Positions 22,821 through 31,031 of a stretch of DNA of 64,000 bases are shown in pieces. Below the pieces are notes generated by a model. That model was not told where the DNA came from and did not search any database. It saw nothing but the letters and a program-made list of their open reading frames with translations. Numbering within the stretch: the first letter of the stretch is position 1; each line of letters begins with the position of its first letter. The DNA is from UBA11373 sp046714175 (GTDB taxonomy: Bacteria; Actinomycetota; Acidimicrobiia; Spongiisociales; UBA11373). The stretch covers positions 13,667-77,666 of the forward strand of contig JBKKBI010000062.1 in assembly GCA_046714175.1 (NCBI GenBank). Reading direction: 5' to 3'. The position numbers were made by a program, and so were the translations under genes.

Positions 22821-24053
22821 ATGAACCCCTCGGTCCTCATCGTCGGCGGCGGGCCGGCCGGATCGGCCGCCGCCCATTGGCTGGCCCGCGACGGCCACGC
22901 CGTGATGCTGGTAGAGAAAAAGGAGTATCCCCGGGAGAAGACCTGTGGGGACGGTCTCACCCCGCGGTCCATCCATGAACTCGCCGAGATGGGGTTCGAC
23001 TTCGCGGTCGGCGACTTCCACCGCGTGGACGGACTGCGCGCCTACGCGGGCGAGTTGTGCCTGGAGATGCCCTGGCCGGAGCACCCGGTGTATCCGAGCT
23101 GGGGGGGCGTGATCCGGCGCTCCTCGCTCGACTCCCAGGTGGCGTTGCTCGCCGAGAAGCAGGGTGTCATGGTGCGCCAGCACACTGAGGCTCACCCGCT
23201 CCTCGAGGAGGGGCGCATCGCCGCGGTCGAGCTCACCTCCGATGGCGAAAAGGAACTGGTGCATCCCCGTTTCGTCATCGTCGCCGATGGTTCATTGTCC
23301 CGGTTCGGGCGCGCCCTGGGTGCGATGCGCGACAAGCGTCGTCCCTACGGGCTGGCGGCACGGGCCTACTTCAAGAGTCCGATGTCGACTGATGGATTCA
23401 TGGAGAGTCAGTTGAACCTGCACGACGCCGCCGGTCACACCGTGCCCGGGTACGGGTGGGTGTTCCCCATGGGCGATGGCACGGTCAACATCGGAGTGGG
23501 CGTGCTCTCCACGTTTCACCGCTGGAAGGACCTCAACACCACCACCTTGATGGAGGCGATGGTGCTCTCGGCGCCGGCTCATTGGCAGGTGACCGCGGCC
23601 AGCCAGTTGGATGAGTCCCGGGGTGGCAAGTTGCCGATGGCGCTTTCGGTGGGACCGCTGGTGGGTCGCAATTGGGTGCTCGTCGGCGACGCCGCCGGTG
23701 CGATCAACCCATTCAACGGTGAGGGCATCGCTTACGCGTACGAGACCGGGCGCATCGCCGCTCGCCATGTCGGAGCCGCCATCGGGTCCGACGATCCCGC
23801 TCGGTTGTGGGGATACCACGACGAGATCCACGACACCTACGACGACTACTACCGGGTCGCCCGCGCGCTGGTGCGCGCCATCGGCCGCCCGGGAGTCATG
23901 AGGGCCCTGACCAGCGCCGGGATTCGCAACCGCAGCCTGATGGAATGGACCCTGCGGGTGATGTCGAACCTGCTGCGCGAGGACGAACGCCACATGGCCG
24001 AGACCGTCTACGGGATGATCGAGACGATCGTAAGGGTCGGCCCGGAGCCGTAG
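22821..24053 (+). CDS. geranylgeranyl reductase family FAD-dependent oxidoreductase
   Basis: 410 residues. FAD-binding Rossmann motif SVLIVGGGPAGSAAAHWLA at the N-terminus, EKKEYPREKTCGDGLTPRS at about 32 (a family signature with a conserved Cys), VIADGSLSRFGRALG at about 155 and LVGDAAGAINPFNGEGIAYA at about 295. Members saturate double bonds of isoprenoid chains, such as menaquinone side chains (MenJ) or archaeal lipids. In many actinomycetes a gene of this family precedes the nuo operon; here 5.6 kb of other genes lie between. The open frame extends far upstream, but the ATG at 22821 gives the family N-terminus. Confidence 0.85.
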   Translation: MNPSVLIVGGGPAGSAAAHWLARDGHAVMLVEKKEYPREKTCGDGLTPRSIHELAEMGFDFAVGDFHRVDGLRAYAGELCLEMPWPEHPVYPSWGGVIRRSSLDSQVALLAEKQGVMVRQHTEAHPLLEEGRIAAVELTSDGEKELVHPRFVIVADGSLSRFGRALGAMRDKRRPYGLAARAYFKSPMSTDGFMESQLNLHDAAGHTVPGYGWVFPMGDGTVNIGVGVLSTFHRWKDLNTTTLMEAMVLSAPAHWQVTAASQLDESRGGKLPMALSVGPLVGRNWVLVGDAAGAINPFNGEGIAYAYETGRIAARHVGAAIGSDDPARLWGYHDEIHDTYDDYYRVARALVRAIGRPGVMRALTSAGIRNRSLMEWTLRVMSNLLREDERHMAETVYGMIETIVRVGPEP

Positions 24054-24202
24054 GAGGGGGATGGGGTGAGATAGCGGTCGCGGAGGGGAGTGTCAGCGTC
24101 TCCACACGACCCCGGCCCGGGCTGCGCGTTGGCGCTAGCTCCGCCCCGTTCGATCTCGGCACCGGTCTCAGGAGTCCCGTGCGCCGCTCCCGCTCACCTC
24201 TG

Positions 24203-25744
24203 TCAACCCGACGCGCTGGGCTGCAGGGCCAGGAGGTAGACCGTCTGGTCGGAGATCTTCGTCAGAGTGCCGGAGGCCGGCTCGTACCTGTGCACCCCTC
24301 CATCTTCGGACGACGCGTCTGATGAACAGATCGCACTGCCATCCGTCAGCAGCACGTAGCAATAGGTGTCTGCGTCGACCGGCAGCGCGGCAAATGCCTT
24401 GGTGTCGTAGGGCATAACCCAGACCGACTCGCCGTCCGGCTTGTACTGCGTCACCAGTAGTCCGTTGCGTTGAATGTCCAAATAGATTTCACCCTGGTTC
24501 TCGGCCACGGTCGGCAAGGGAATGACTGCGCCGGTCTGAACCTCCAGCAGCGCTTGGTAGGTCAGCGGCTCGCCGGCATCGGTCGAAATCACCGCATAGG
24601 GGGCGTTGGGCTGAGCCGCGAAGCCCTGGTAGGAGTCGCCGTGGCCGACGACTTGCGCCCCGCCGTCCTCGGTCAGGCGCCAGAAGGACGAAGAGGCAAA
24701 GTCGAGCACCAGCAGGCTCCGATCATCGAGCACCCAGCTTGCCAGGCCCCGGTTGACGCTCTTTTCCGGGATGATGTATGTCAGCGCCGGTGCGCTGCCG
24801 AACACCGGCACCATTGTCAGTGGGCAGTCGTCCCCGCAACCGAAGTCGTAGGTCATGAACCAGTCGCCCGCCAACCATCGTCCGGTCGTAGCCGAGGTGG
24901 AGTGGCGGCCATTGGTGGCGCGGCCGTCGGCGGCGACGACGTCCCCGGTTCGATAATCCAACCAGACTTCACCGGTGGCGTCGGCGAAGACGTGGTCGAA
25001 GTTCGAGTACGAGTACAACGTCCGGTCTACGCCGCTTGTCAGATCCCGCTCGACCACCCGGGACGGGGTGCCGCTCCCGCCGGTGGTCACGAATCGCAGG
25101 TAGCGACCATTGGCGGAAAATATCGCCGCCCGGTTCAGGTCAGCCACATCGGGGGAGAGGAGTGTGGCCTCTGCCGTATCGGAGTTGATCAGGACCGCGG
25201 CTTCGGACACACCGTACGGGTAGCGAATCACAACGTGGGGTCCGCTCAACGCGACCAGCCTCCAGGTGTTGTCGGGCGCGGCCATGTGAACGCTTGGGAA
25301 GTCCAGCTCGGTGGCATCGGTTGTCGTCAGCAGGTAGGCGGTCAGCACGCCGTCGTCGATATACATCGTCAGGGCCCTGTCCAGGGCGACCTGCCACATC
25401 ATGGCGCTGCCGAGGGTCCTTGGATCGGGGGTGTCCAGCAGAGCGTTGGTTTGCCCGTCGGTGCTGATCGCGACGATCTGCGCCGGATCTTGCAGCCATG
25501 CCCACACCCACTGCGGCTCAACATCTGGGGTCGACGTCGTGGTGGGCGGGGCCACAGTCGTCACGGAGGTCGATGTTGGGGACACGGTCGTCGCCGCGCT
25601 GGGTGGCGCGGTGGACCCCGTGGCGGCGACCCCACTCACCGTCGGTGAGGTCGTCACCTCACCCAAACCTGCTCCCTGGCCGCCACAGGCCGCGAGTCCA
25701 AGTGCCGTTGCCCATACGACAACGACCACAGACCGAGTCTTCAT
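24203..25744 (-). CDS. lipoprotein with probable beta-propeller domain, unknown function
   Basis: 513 residues. Signal peptide with lipobox LGLAACGG (Cys at about 20), a Thr/Ser/Pro-rich linker (about 25-75) and a 430-residue beta-rich domain with repeated sequences such as ANGRYLRFVTTGG, RSLLVLDFASSSFWRL and YAVISTDAGEP, typical of WD40/TolB-like propellers. ATG at 25744 is fixed by the signal peptide. The two Cys of FGCGDDCP may form a disulfide. Nothing indicates a ligand or partner. Confidence 0.75.
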   Translation of the reverse strand: MKTRSVVVVVWATALGLAACGGQGAGLGEVTTSPTVSGVAATGSTAPPSAATTVSPTSTSVTTVAPPTTTSTPDVEPQWVWAWLQDPAQIVAISTDGQTNALLDTPDPRTLGSAMMWQVALDRALTMYIDDGVLTAYLLTTTDATELDFPSVHMAAPDNTWRLVALSGPHVVIRYPYGVSEAAVLINSDTAEATLLSPDVADLNRAAIFSANGRYLRFVTTGGSGTPSRVVERDLTSGVDRTLYSYSNFDHVFADATGEVWLDYRTGDVVAADGRATNGRHSTSATTGRWLAGDWFMTYDFGCGDDCPLTMVPVFGSAPALTYIIPEKSVNRGLASWVLDDRSLLVLDFASSSFWRLTEDGGAQVVGHGDSYQGFAAQPNAPYAVISTDAGEPLTYQALLEVQTGAVIPLPTVAENQGEIYLDIQRNGLLVTQYKPDGESVWVMPYDTKAFAALPVDADTYCYVLLTDGSAICSSDASSEDGGVHRYEPASGTLTKISDQTVYLLALQPSASG

Positions 25745-25858
25745 ATCTCGGGCAAGGCTAGACCACACCATTGTGAACCCCGTGTCCTCAGGTAACAATC
25801 GCAACACCCCCCGGCGCCAGGGTGTCGTTCAAGGATGTACCAAGATTCTGTCGCAGGG

Positions 25859-26773
25859 TTAGTGAGCCTTGCCGCGGCTGAGTAGATAGCCCCCACCGAG
25901 AGCCACGAGAACGCCTGCGATTTGGATTGGTTCGATGTGCTCATCGAGGGCAACGACGCCGAGAACCAGCGCGATGATCGGGATGATGTAGCCGGCGGTG
26001 GCGGCGCGGACGGCTCCGACTCTTCCTATCAGGCCGACCCACATGGCCCACGCCGCGCCCGTACCGATGACGCCAAGGATCAACAACGATCCGACCGGCA
26101 CGAACTCGGCTTCAGATTGCGCCATGCCGATGATGCCCAGTGGACTGAGCATGACCGTCGAGACGATCAGAAGCCACATCGTGACGGGGAGCGAACCGTA
26201 CGTCTGTTGCAACGGTGCGTAGAGCATCGACGCCACGGCGTACGCCAGGACTGCTCCGACCACCATGAATACGCCCGTTGGCTCGGCCCCTGACCCTCCG
26301 AGATCGGGTGCGGTGAGGAGAAATATCCCGAGGAACCCGACGGCGAGTCCGGTCAGTCGTCTACGAGTGGGCCAGGTCCGTGTCACCGCGGCGGCCAGGG
26401 TGGCGCTGAAGATTGGGACGGCGCTGACCAGCATCCCCGCTAGCGCTGAGGGTATTCGTTCCTCGGCAAGCGAAAACAGCAGGGCCGGAGCGGCCATCCC
26501 GAAAAACGCCGCGACCGCGAGCCGGGGCCAGTCGACCCGGGCCACCGAGCGACGCGCCCTAGAAAGCACCGTGAGGGCGGCGGCGCCGAGTGCAACCCGC
26601 CCGAAGGCGATGGTTCCGGGATCTATCGATCGGAGGGCCAGAGCGATCCAAAGGAACGCCGATCCGAAGATCGACGCTGCAAGGACAAGTTGTCCCCAGT
26701 CGACCAACCGGAAGTCGCCGGTGTCTGTCCCTTCGACCGATTCCGAGATTGAGCGACGCGCCTTCTCAGCCAC
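25859..26773 (-). CDS. EamA/DMT-superfamily transporter
   Basis: About 304 residues with ten membrane helices in two EamA repeats. Seen: LVLAASIFGSAFLWIALAL at the start of repeat 1, EERIPSALAGMLVSAVPIFSATLAA at its end, and in repeat 2 GVIGTGAAWAMWVGLIGRVGA followed by PIIALVLGVVALDEHIEPIQIAG. These match drug/metabolite exporters of the RhtA/YdcZ kind; substrate unknown. The frame is open to 26929; the GTG at 26773 gives a normal length, though it has no clear ribosome site. Confidence 0.85.
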   Translation of the reverse strand: MAEKARRSISESVEGTDTGDFRLVDWGQLVLAASIFGSAFLWIALALRSIDPGTIAFGRVALGAAALTVLSRARRSVARVDWPRLAVAAFFGMAAPALLFSLAEERIPSALAGMLVSAVPIFSATLAAAVTRTWPTRRRLTGLAVGFLGIFLLTAPDLGGSGAEPTGVFMVVGAVLAYAVASMLYAPLQQTYGSLPVTMWLLIVSTVMLSPLGIIGMAQSEAEFVPVGSLLILGVIGTGAAWAMWVGLIGRVGAVRAATAGYIIPIIALVLGVVALDEHIEPIQIAGVLVALGGGYLLSRGKAH

Positions 26774-26912
26774 CGGCGGGCCGAGGAGCGCCGGAAGTGA
26801 ACTCCGACAGCCACATGTCTGATTGCAAAGTTGAATCACCCTAGTGAAAGACGATGGGATCGCGCTCTCTGGTGCAAACCCACGAGCACTGGCTGAGCGG
26901 AGGGCATCGTGT

Positions 26913-26957
26913 TCTACCCCGGAGGACAAGGTGGCCGGGAGGGCCGGAGGGGGAAGA
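26913..26957. repeat. degenerate copy of the palindromic extragenic repeat also found at 44658
   Basis: Contains CCCCGGAGGACAAGGTGGCC then GGGAGGGCCGGAGGGGGAA, which match CCCGGAGGGGGAGGTGGCC and CGGAGGGCCGGAGGGGGAA after nuoN. Rich in GGCC and CCGG palindromes. It sits between the EamA gene and the DUF1801 gene. Confidence 0.6.
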
Positions 26958-26959
26958 GG

Positions 26960-27424
26960 TCAGCCTTCGCGCACCGCTTTCTTCAGGAGAGCGCCGATCC
27001 GAGCTTCATCGGCGGCACTCAATTTCTTCAACGCGAAGGTTGTCGGCCACATGGTGCCTTCGTCAAGGTTTGCCTTGTCGGTGAAGCCGAACGTCGCGTA
27101 CCTCGCCTTGAACTTTTGCGCGGCCTGAAAGAAGCAGAGGGCATCGCCGTCTTTGGCATACGCAGGCATCCCGTACCAGGTCTTCGGCGAGAGGGTTGGC
27201 GCGCTGGCCTTGACGAGGGCATGAAGTCGCTTGGCCATGGCGCGATCCGATGGCGGCATCTCGGCGACCTTCGCCAGCAGGTCGCTTTCCCCGTCCGCCT
27301 TGCCCGAGCCGCGACGCGCCGCCGCCTTCAACTCCTGAGCGCGGTCCCTCATCGCGGCCCGTTCCTCGGCCGTGAACCCGTCAGACTTCTGCGTGGCCTT
27401 CCGTGCAGGTTTCTTCTCAACCAT
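26960..27424 (-). CDS. DUF1801/YdhG-family protein
   Basis: 154 residues. A Lys/Arg/Ala-rich charged N-terminal third (about 1-50) precedes a YdhG-type domain: SDRAMAKRLHALVKASAPTL, KTWYGMPAYAKDGDALCFFQ, KARYATFGFTDKANL, and a C-terminal helix. Proteins of this fold resemble frataxin; YdhG has been described as an iron chaperone in Bacillus, but the fold family is broad and no iron ligands are diagnostic. The N-terminal part is richer in Lys than its neighbours. ATG at 27424. Confidence 0.75.
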   Translation of the reverse strand: MVEKKPARKATQKSDGFTAEERAAMRDRAQELKAAARRGSGKADGESDLLAKVAEMPPSDRAMAKRLHALVKASAPTLSPKTWYGMPAYAKDGDALCFFQAAQKFKARYATFGFTDKANLDEGTMWPTTFALKKLSAADEARIGALLKKAVREG

Positions 27425-27573
27425 TGCGAGTCACCTCCGTATGCCGGCCCGGTTGCAGCCGATTGACATCCGGCCCGATCCCACAAAATCGCAACCTAGT
27501 GAATGATCCGCTCGAGGTGACGATCCAGTTGGGAGGTGCGGCGGACCCATGAGCACCCATCATTGCCGTACGG

Positions 27574-28263
27574 TTACCAGTGGGGGGTCCGGGGCGCTTG
27601 GTACAAGTGACCACGCCCGTCCCGCCCGACGGTCTGGATCGCGCCCGACTCGCGCAGGCAATACGCCACCTCCTGGGCGAGGTGCCGGGACCGCCCCAAC
27701 CCGGTGGCCAGATCCTTGGTCGTAAACGGACTCGGCAGGTCCGGCGGCAACAACCCGAGCAGGTCGTGAGGTGAGCCGAACTCCGAGGAGTCGAGTACCG
27801 CGACCAGTCTTCGCTCCTCGATCACGAACCCGCCGTGCCGCCAGCCTTTGGCGACATCAGGCCGCCACACCTCGTCCTCTTCCGTGAGCAGCACCTCGAG
27901 CACGAAGTTGGGGTGGCTCAACAGTGAAGGAAAGGACACGAGTTGCGCGCACACATCTGCAGCGATCCCCCGCTTCGGTGACCGCCGGCGGGATACCTCG
28001 TGACCCGCTGCGTCCAGCTTCACAATCCACTTGACGGACGCGATCGGGTGCACCAGTCGCATGGCGTGGCCGTCCAGCAACCGATCGAACTTGCGTCGCA
28101 TCGCGGCGAAGCCCTTGGTCTGGATCTCGATGAGTAAATCCCCGCGCACCAGGTCGACGACAAAGCCCTCGGTCGGGACCTCCACCAGATCGCCCTCCTG
28201 GCGATACCAGTTCTTGAGGGCCGCGTGGAGCGGCTTCTCGTTGAGCGAACCGATGGTCGTCAC
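27574..28263 (-). CDS. unknown protein with PD-(D/E)xK-like core and C-terminal winged-helix-like region
   Basis: 229 residues. The segment GFVVDLVRGDLLIEIQTKGF (about 33-52) fits the D-(8-12)-E-x-Q/K beta-hairpin core of PD-(D/E)xK nucleases, with Gln at the usual Lys position and Lys two residues later. KWIVKLDAAGHEVSRRRSPKRG follows at about 75. The last 65 residues (PFTTKDLATGLGRSRHLAQEVA, then CLRESGAIQTVGRDGRGHLY) look like a winged helix. Nuclease activity is an inference from motif order; no modification methylase or other defence gene is beside it. ATG at 28263. Confidence 0.65.
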   Translation of the reverse strand: MTTIGSLNEKPLHAALKNWYRQEGDLVEVPTEGFVVDLVRGDLLIEIQTKGFAAMRRKFDRLLDGHAMRLVHPIASVKWIVKLDAAGHEVSRRRSPKRGIAADVCAQLVSFPSLLSHPNFVLEVLLTEEDEVWRPDVAKGWRHGGFVIEERRLVAVLDSSEFGSPHDLLGLLPPDLPSPFTTKDLATGLGRSRHLAQEVAYCLRESGAIQTVGRDGRGHLYQAPRTPHW

Positions 28264-28308
28264 CGGGTGAGCCTATGACCGAGTCCCGAGAGTAAGTGGT
28301 TACGCCAC

Positions 28309-28668
28309 TCAGGTCGGTCTGGCGTCGATCACGCAGAACCGGTTGCCTTCTGGGTCGGCCATTATCACGTAGTCGGCGTCCGCCGGCTTCTTGTCCCATG
28401 GCACCTCGGTGGCGCCGAGCGCCTGCAATCTCGTGACCTCGGCCTGCTGGTCCTCGGCGTACAGGTCGAGATGGATCCGCGGCGGCACCTGCACTGCGGA
28501 TCGCACCCGATCCAGCGAGACATTCGGTCCCACCCCATCGCGCGGGTGGAGTAGGGCGAAGTCGTCGGCGTCGCTGTCGCGTGGTACGTAGTCGAGGGCC
28601 GCGGTCCAAAAGGCGATCTGGCGGGGCAGGTCGTCGACCCGGATGACGATCGCACCGACGCGCAGCAT
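28309..28668 (-). CDS. VOC-superfamily (glyoxalase-like) protein
   Basis: 119 residues, one pair of beta-alpha-beta-beta-beta units. Seen: VGAIVIRVDDLPRQIAFWTAAL at the N-terminus, IHLDLYAEDQQAEVTRLQAL in the middle and ADPEGNRFCVIDA near the end, the usual Glyoxalase_6 layout. Likely metal-binding positions are His in RIHLDL and the acidic residue in DPEGN. Substrate unknown; members include lyases, dioxygenases and antibiotic-binding proteins. ATG at 28668. Confidence 0.8.
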   Translation of the reverse strand: MLRVGAIVIRVDDLPRQIAFWTAALDYVPRDSDADDFALLHPRDGVGPNVSLDRVRSAVQVPPRIHLDLYAEDQQAEVTRLQALGATEVPWDKKPADADYVIMADPEGNRFCVIDARPT

Positions 28669-28724
28669 GGCCGGGAACTGTAATCCGGCACACCCTGCAA
28701 CTCTCTAGGTGCCCTAGGCCGGGA

Positions 28725-29354
28725 TCACGGCAAGCGCTCGGCAGCCCGGTCCGCGTAGAACTGGGCAGCCGGATCGTTGCCGGGATTGGACGAAGCAACG
28801 CCGTACCAGTCGACAGCAGCATCGGAGAGTCCGGCTAGTTCGTACGCCTCCCCGGCCTTGTAGGCGAGGTAGGTGATGCTGAACCCGGCGCCCTCCGCCG
28901 CAGGGAGGAGCGCCGCGGTAGCCGAGCCGGCTGCGAGCACACATCCTCCGGCGGCGTACTCCTCCGCCTCGACCAGCACCTGGCCCAGGGTGCTTGTGAT
29001 CGAGTTGCCACCGGCATCCGCCAGCGCAGCCTTCTTGATCGCGGTCTCTGGCGAGGTACCGGCCTCGACCAACAGGTTCTCCAGAGTCTCGCCCGACTGG
29101 GCGGGGGCGGTGACCTCGAGGGTTGACCACCACGGGGGAACCAAGGCATCGAGCAGCCCGATCGCGATCTGGTCCGGCCCCGCGTCTTCCGAGAGGAGAC
29201 ACTCGATCCGCTCGCCCTGCCCCCATACGAGAGAGCTGACGACATTGGGGATTGGTGCGGTCGACGAGGTTGCCGACCCCTGAGTGGTCTCAGATGCCGA
29301 GTTGCCACCACAGGCAGAGATGATGACCAGCACGACTACGACGATGCGCTTCAT
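28725..29354 (-). CDS. lipoprotein with helical repeat-like domain, unknown function
   Basis: 209 residues. Signal peptide with lipobox VIISACGG (Cys at about 15), a Ser/Thr linker (about 18-35) and a helical region in which EYAAGGCVLAAGSATAALL and YLAYKAGEAYELAGLSDAAVDWYGVA resemble tetratricopeptide-like helix pairs. ATG at 29354 with GGGAG eight bases upstream. No partner is evident; it stands just before the nuo promoter region on the opposite strand. Confidence 0.75.
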   Translation of the reverse strand: MKRIVVVVLVIISACGGNSASETTQGSATSSTAPIPNVVSSLVWGQGERIECLLSEDAGPDQIAIGLLDALVPPWWSTLEVTAPAQSGETLENLLVEAGTSPETAIKKAALADAGGNSITSTLGQVLVEAEEYAAGGCVLAAGSATAALLPAAEGAGFSITYLAYKAGEAYELAGLSDAAVDWYGVASSNPGNDPAAQFYADRAAERLP

Positions 29355-29659
29355 GGGTGCTCCCGTCGAGGATCTGCCGAGTATCGCACCGGCCCACGGC
29401 TAGCGGGGAGAGGGTGGCGGCCCTGTTAGACCATCAGATCCTGGACATAGGCGGGTTCGGCAAGGGCCTGGAAGTGTCGGGGTTGGGCCGTCAGTCATCA
29501 GCCAGAAACGGATGCACCTCCCGGGTGGCGGGGCAGATCCTCGCACGGCTGTCGGGAGCGGACTCTGGCTGAAAGCTGGTGGCTGACTGCTGTCGGCTTC
29601 CCGTGACTTTCCCCCTGTCGGGCGGCTCTAATCTCCAGGGTCCGCGATCCCACGGAGCC
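29355..29659. other. 305-base intergenic region upstream of nuoA
   Basis: No real gene. On the minus strand a 22-codon stretch ending at 29426 reads LTAQPRHFQALAEPAYVQDL, which looks like a remnant of a coding end. Around 29489-29505 and 29570-29600 the sequence carries imperfect 7-base repeats of the GTCAGTC and GGCTGAC type. A -10-like hexamer at 29629 precedes nuoA. Confidence 0.5.
29629..29634 (+). promoter_or_regulatory. -10-like hexamer (TAATCT) upstream of nuoA
   Basis: TAATCT lies 25 bases before the nuoA ATG, leaving a short leader with GGAG close to the start. No convincing -35 box is seen at 16-19 bases. Confidence 0.4.
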
Positions 29660-30073
29660 ATGTCTCTCAGCGACTACCTCCCCATCGCCCTCATGTTCGG
29701 GATCGCTGTGGGCTTCGCCCTGGTGTCGCTGTTCCTGTCCCGGCTGATCGCCCCCAACAACCCGACTCCGGAGAAGTTGGAGCCGTATGAGTGCGGGATC
29801 GTCCCGCTGCAGGAGCCGGTGCAGCGGTTCCCGGTGAAGTTCTACATGGTGGCCATGCTCTTCGTTCTCTTCGACATCGAGATCGTCTTCCTCTTCGCCT
29901 GGGCGGTGCGCTTTCACCAGTTGGGCTGGTACGGGATGGCGGCGGTGGGAGTGTTCACCTTCCTCCTCATCGAGACCCTGGTGTATGTGTGGAAGCGCGG
30001 CGCCCTGGATTGGAACGTGGCGCACCGGCGCAGGCGTGTGGTCGCGGACCAGGAATTGCAGAAGGCAGCCTGA
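29660..30073 (+). CDS. nuoA: NADH-quinone oxidoreductase subunit A (complex I, operon 1)
   Basis: 137 residues with three membrane helices. Seen: LEPYECGIVPLQ at about 43 with the conserved Glu-Cys-Gly loop near the quinone site, and FYMVAMLFVLFDIEIVFLFAW at about 65 with the Asp/Glu pair. The C-terminal tail (VAHRRRRVVADQELQKAA) is longer than in E. coli NuoA. ATG at 29660 is the family start; the frame continues upstream without meaning. Stop and nuoB start overlap (TGATG). First gene of a 14-subunit operon. Confidence 0.95.
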   Translation: MSLSDYLPIALMFGIAVGFALVSLFLSRLIAPNNPTPEKLEPYECGIVPLQEPVQRFPVKFYMVAMLFVLFDIEIVFLFAWAVRFHQLGWYGMAAVGVFTFLLIETLVYVWKRGALDWNVAHRRRRVVADQELQKAA

Positions 30074-30540
30074 TGGCGCAGCCGGCGGGCCCCCCCAACC
30101 TGCTCACTGCCTCATTGAACAAGGCGGTGGCGTGGGCACGCACCCGGTCGATGTGGCCGGTCTCCTTCGGCTTGGCATGCTGCGCCATCGAGATGATGGC
30201 CACCGGCGCCGCCCACAACGACCTATCCCGGTTCGGCATGGAGGTCTTCCGTGCCTCCCCGCGCCAGGCCGACCTGATGATCGTGGCGGGACGCGTCTCG
30301 CAGAAGATGGCCCCGGTGCTGCGCCAGGTCTATGACCAGATGGCCGAGCCCAAGTGGGTGATCTCGATGGGCGCCTGCGCCTCCACGGGGGGCATGTTCA
30401 ACAACTACGCCCTGGTGCAGGGGGTGGACCAGGTGGTCCCCGTCGACGTATACGTTCCGGGGTGTCCGCCGGGACCGCAGTCGCTGATGCACGGCATCCT
30501 CACGCTGCAGGAGCAGATCAGGGCGAGGGCGGGCCGATGA
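30073..30540 (+). CDS. nuoB: NADH-quinone oxidoreductase subunit B (operon 1)
   Basis: 155 residues. Holds cluster N2, the last iron-sulfur centre before quinone: CC in GLACCAIEMMA at about 36, Cys in ISMGACAS at about 100 and Cys in VPGCPPGPQ at about 130. All four ligands are present. RFGMEVFRASPRQADLMIVAG is the usual quinone-cavity loop. Overlaps nuoA (TGATG) and nuoC (ATGA). Confidence 0.96.
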   Translation: MAQPAGPPNLLTASLNKAVAWARTRSMWPVSFGLACCAIEMMATGAAHNDLSRFGMEVFRASPRQADLMIVAGRVSQKMAPVLRQVYDQMAEPKWVISMGACASTGGMFNNYALVQGVDQVVPVDVYVPGCPPGPQSLMHGILTLQEQIRARAGR

Positions 30541-31031
30541 GCCGCATCGCCGCCATTGCAGCCGCGGTACCGGGTGCACAGGTCGAAGACTCGTTCGGCC
30601 AGGCGCTGATCCGGGTGCCCCGGGAGTCGCTGGCTGCGGCGGCGGCGGCGGCGCGTGACGGCGGATTCGCCATGTTCATCGACCTGTGCGCGGTGGACTA
30701 TCTGACCCGCGATCCCCGCTTCGAGGTGGTGGTGAACCTGCTGGCGTTTGATCCACCGGAACGGGTCCGTCTCCTCGCCGGGGTCCCCGGTGAGGACCCA
30801 ACCGCTCCGAGCATCACGGGTGTGTTTGCCGGCGCCGACTTCTACGAGCGCGAGGCGTTCGATCTCTTCGGAATCGGATTCGATGGCCATCCCGATCTGA
30901 CACGGATTCTTCTGCCGGACGAGTGGCAGGGACATCCGTTGCGCAAGGACAGTCCCGTCGGCTCGGTGCCGGTGGCCTTCAAGGAGGCTGCCGATCGCAC
31001 GCACGAGAGGCCCCTCGAGGCCACGCCGTGA
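30537..31031 (+). CDS. nuoC: NADH-quinone oxidoreductase subunit C (operon 1)
   Basis: 164 residues, 30-kDa-subunit fold. Seen: FIDLCAVDYL at about 44, FEVVVNLLAFDPPERVRL, and the signature FYEREAFDLFGIGFDGHPDL at about 102 followed by LLPDEWQGHPLRKD. The C-terminus is short. The ATG at 30537 overlaps the nuoB stop; the longer open frame upstream is out of register with any family sequence. Not fused to nuoD. Confidence 0.95.
   Translation: MSRIAAIAAAVPGAQVEDSFGQALIRVPRESLAAAAAAARDGGFAMFIDLCAVDYLTRDPRFEVVVNLLAFDPPERVRLLAGVPGEDPTAPSITGVFAGADFYEREAFDLFGIGFDGHPDLTRILLPDEWQGHPLRKDSPVGSVPVAFKEAADRTHERPLEATP

Noticed and set aside
24054..29354. Genomic island or mobile element
   Set aside because: The block has miscellaneous accessory genes, but I saw no integrase, transposase, attachment-site repeat or tRNA at its edges.
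29426..29493. Minus-strand 22-codon coding-like stretch before nuoA
   Set aside because: Too short and interrupted by a stop; noted as a possible gene remnant only.
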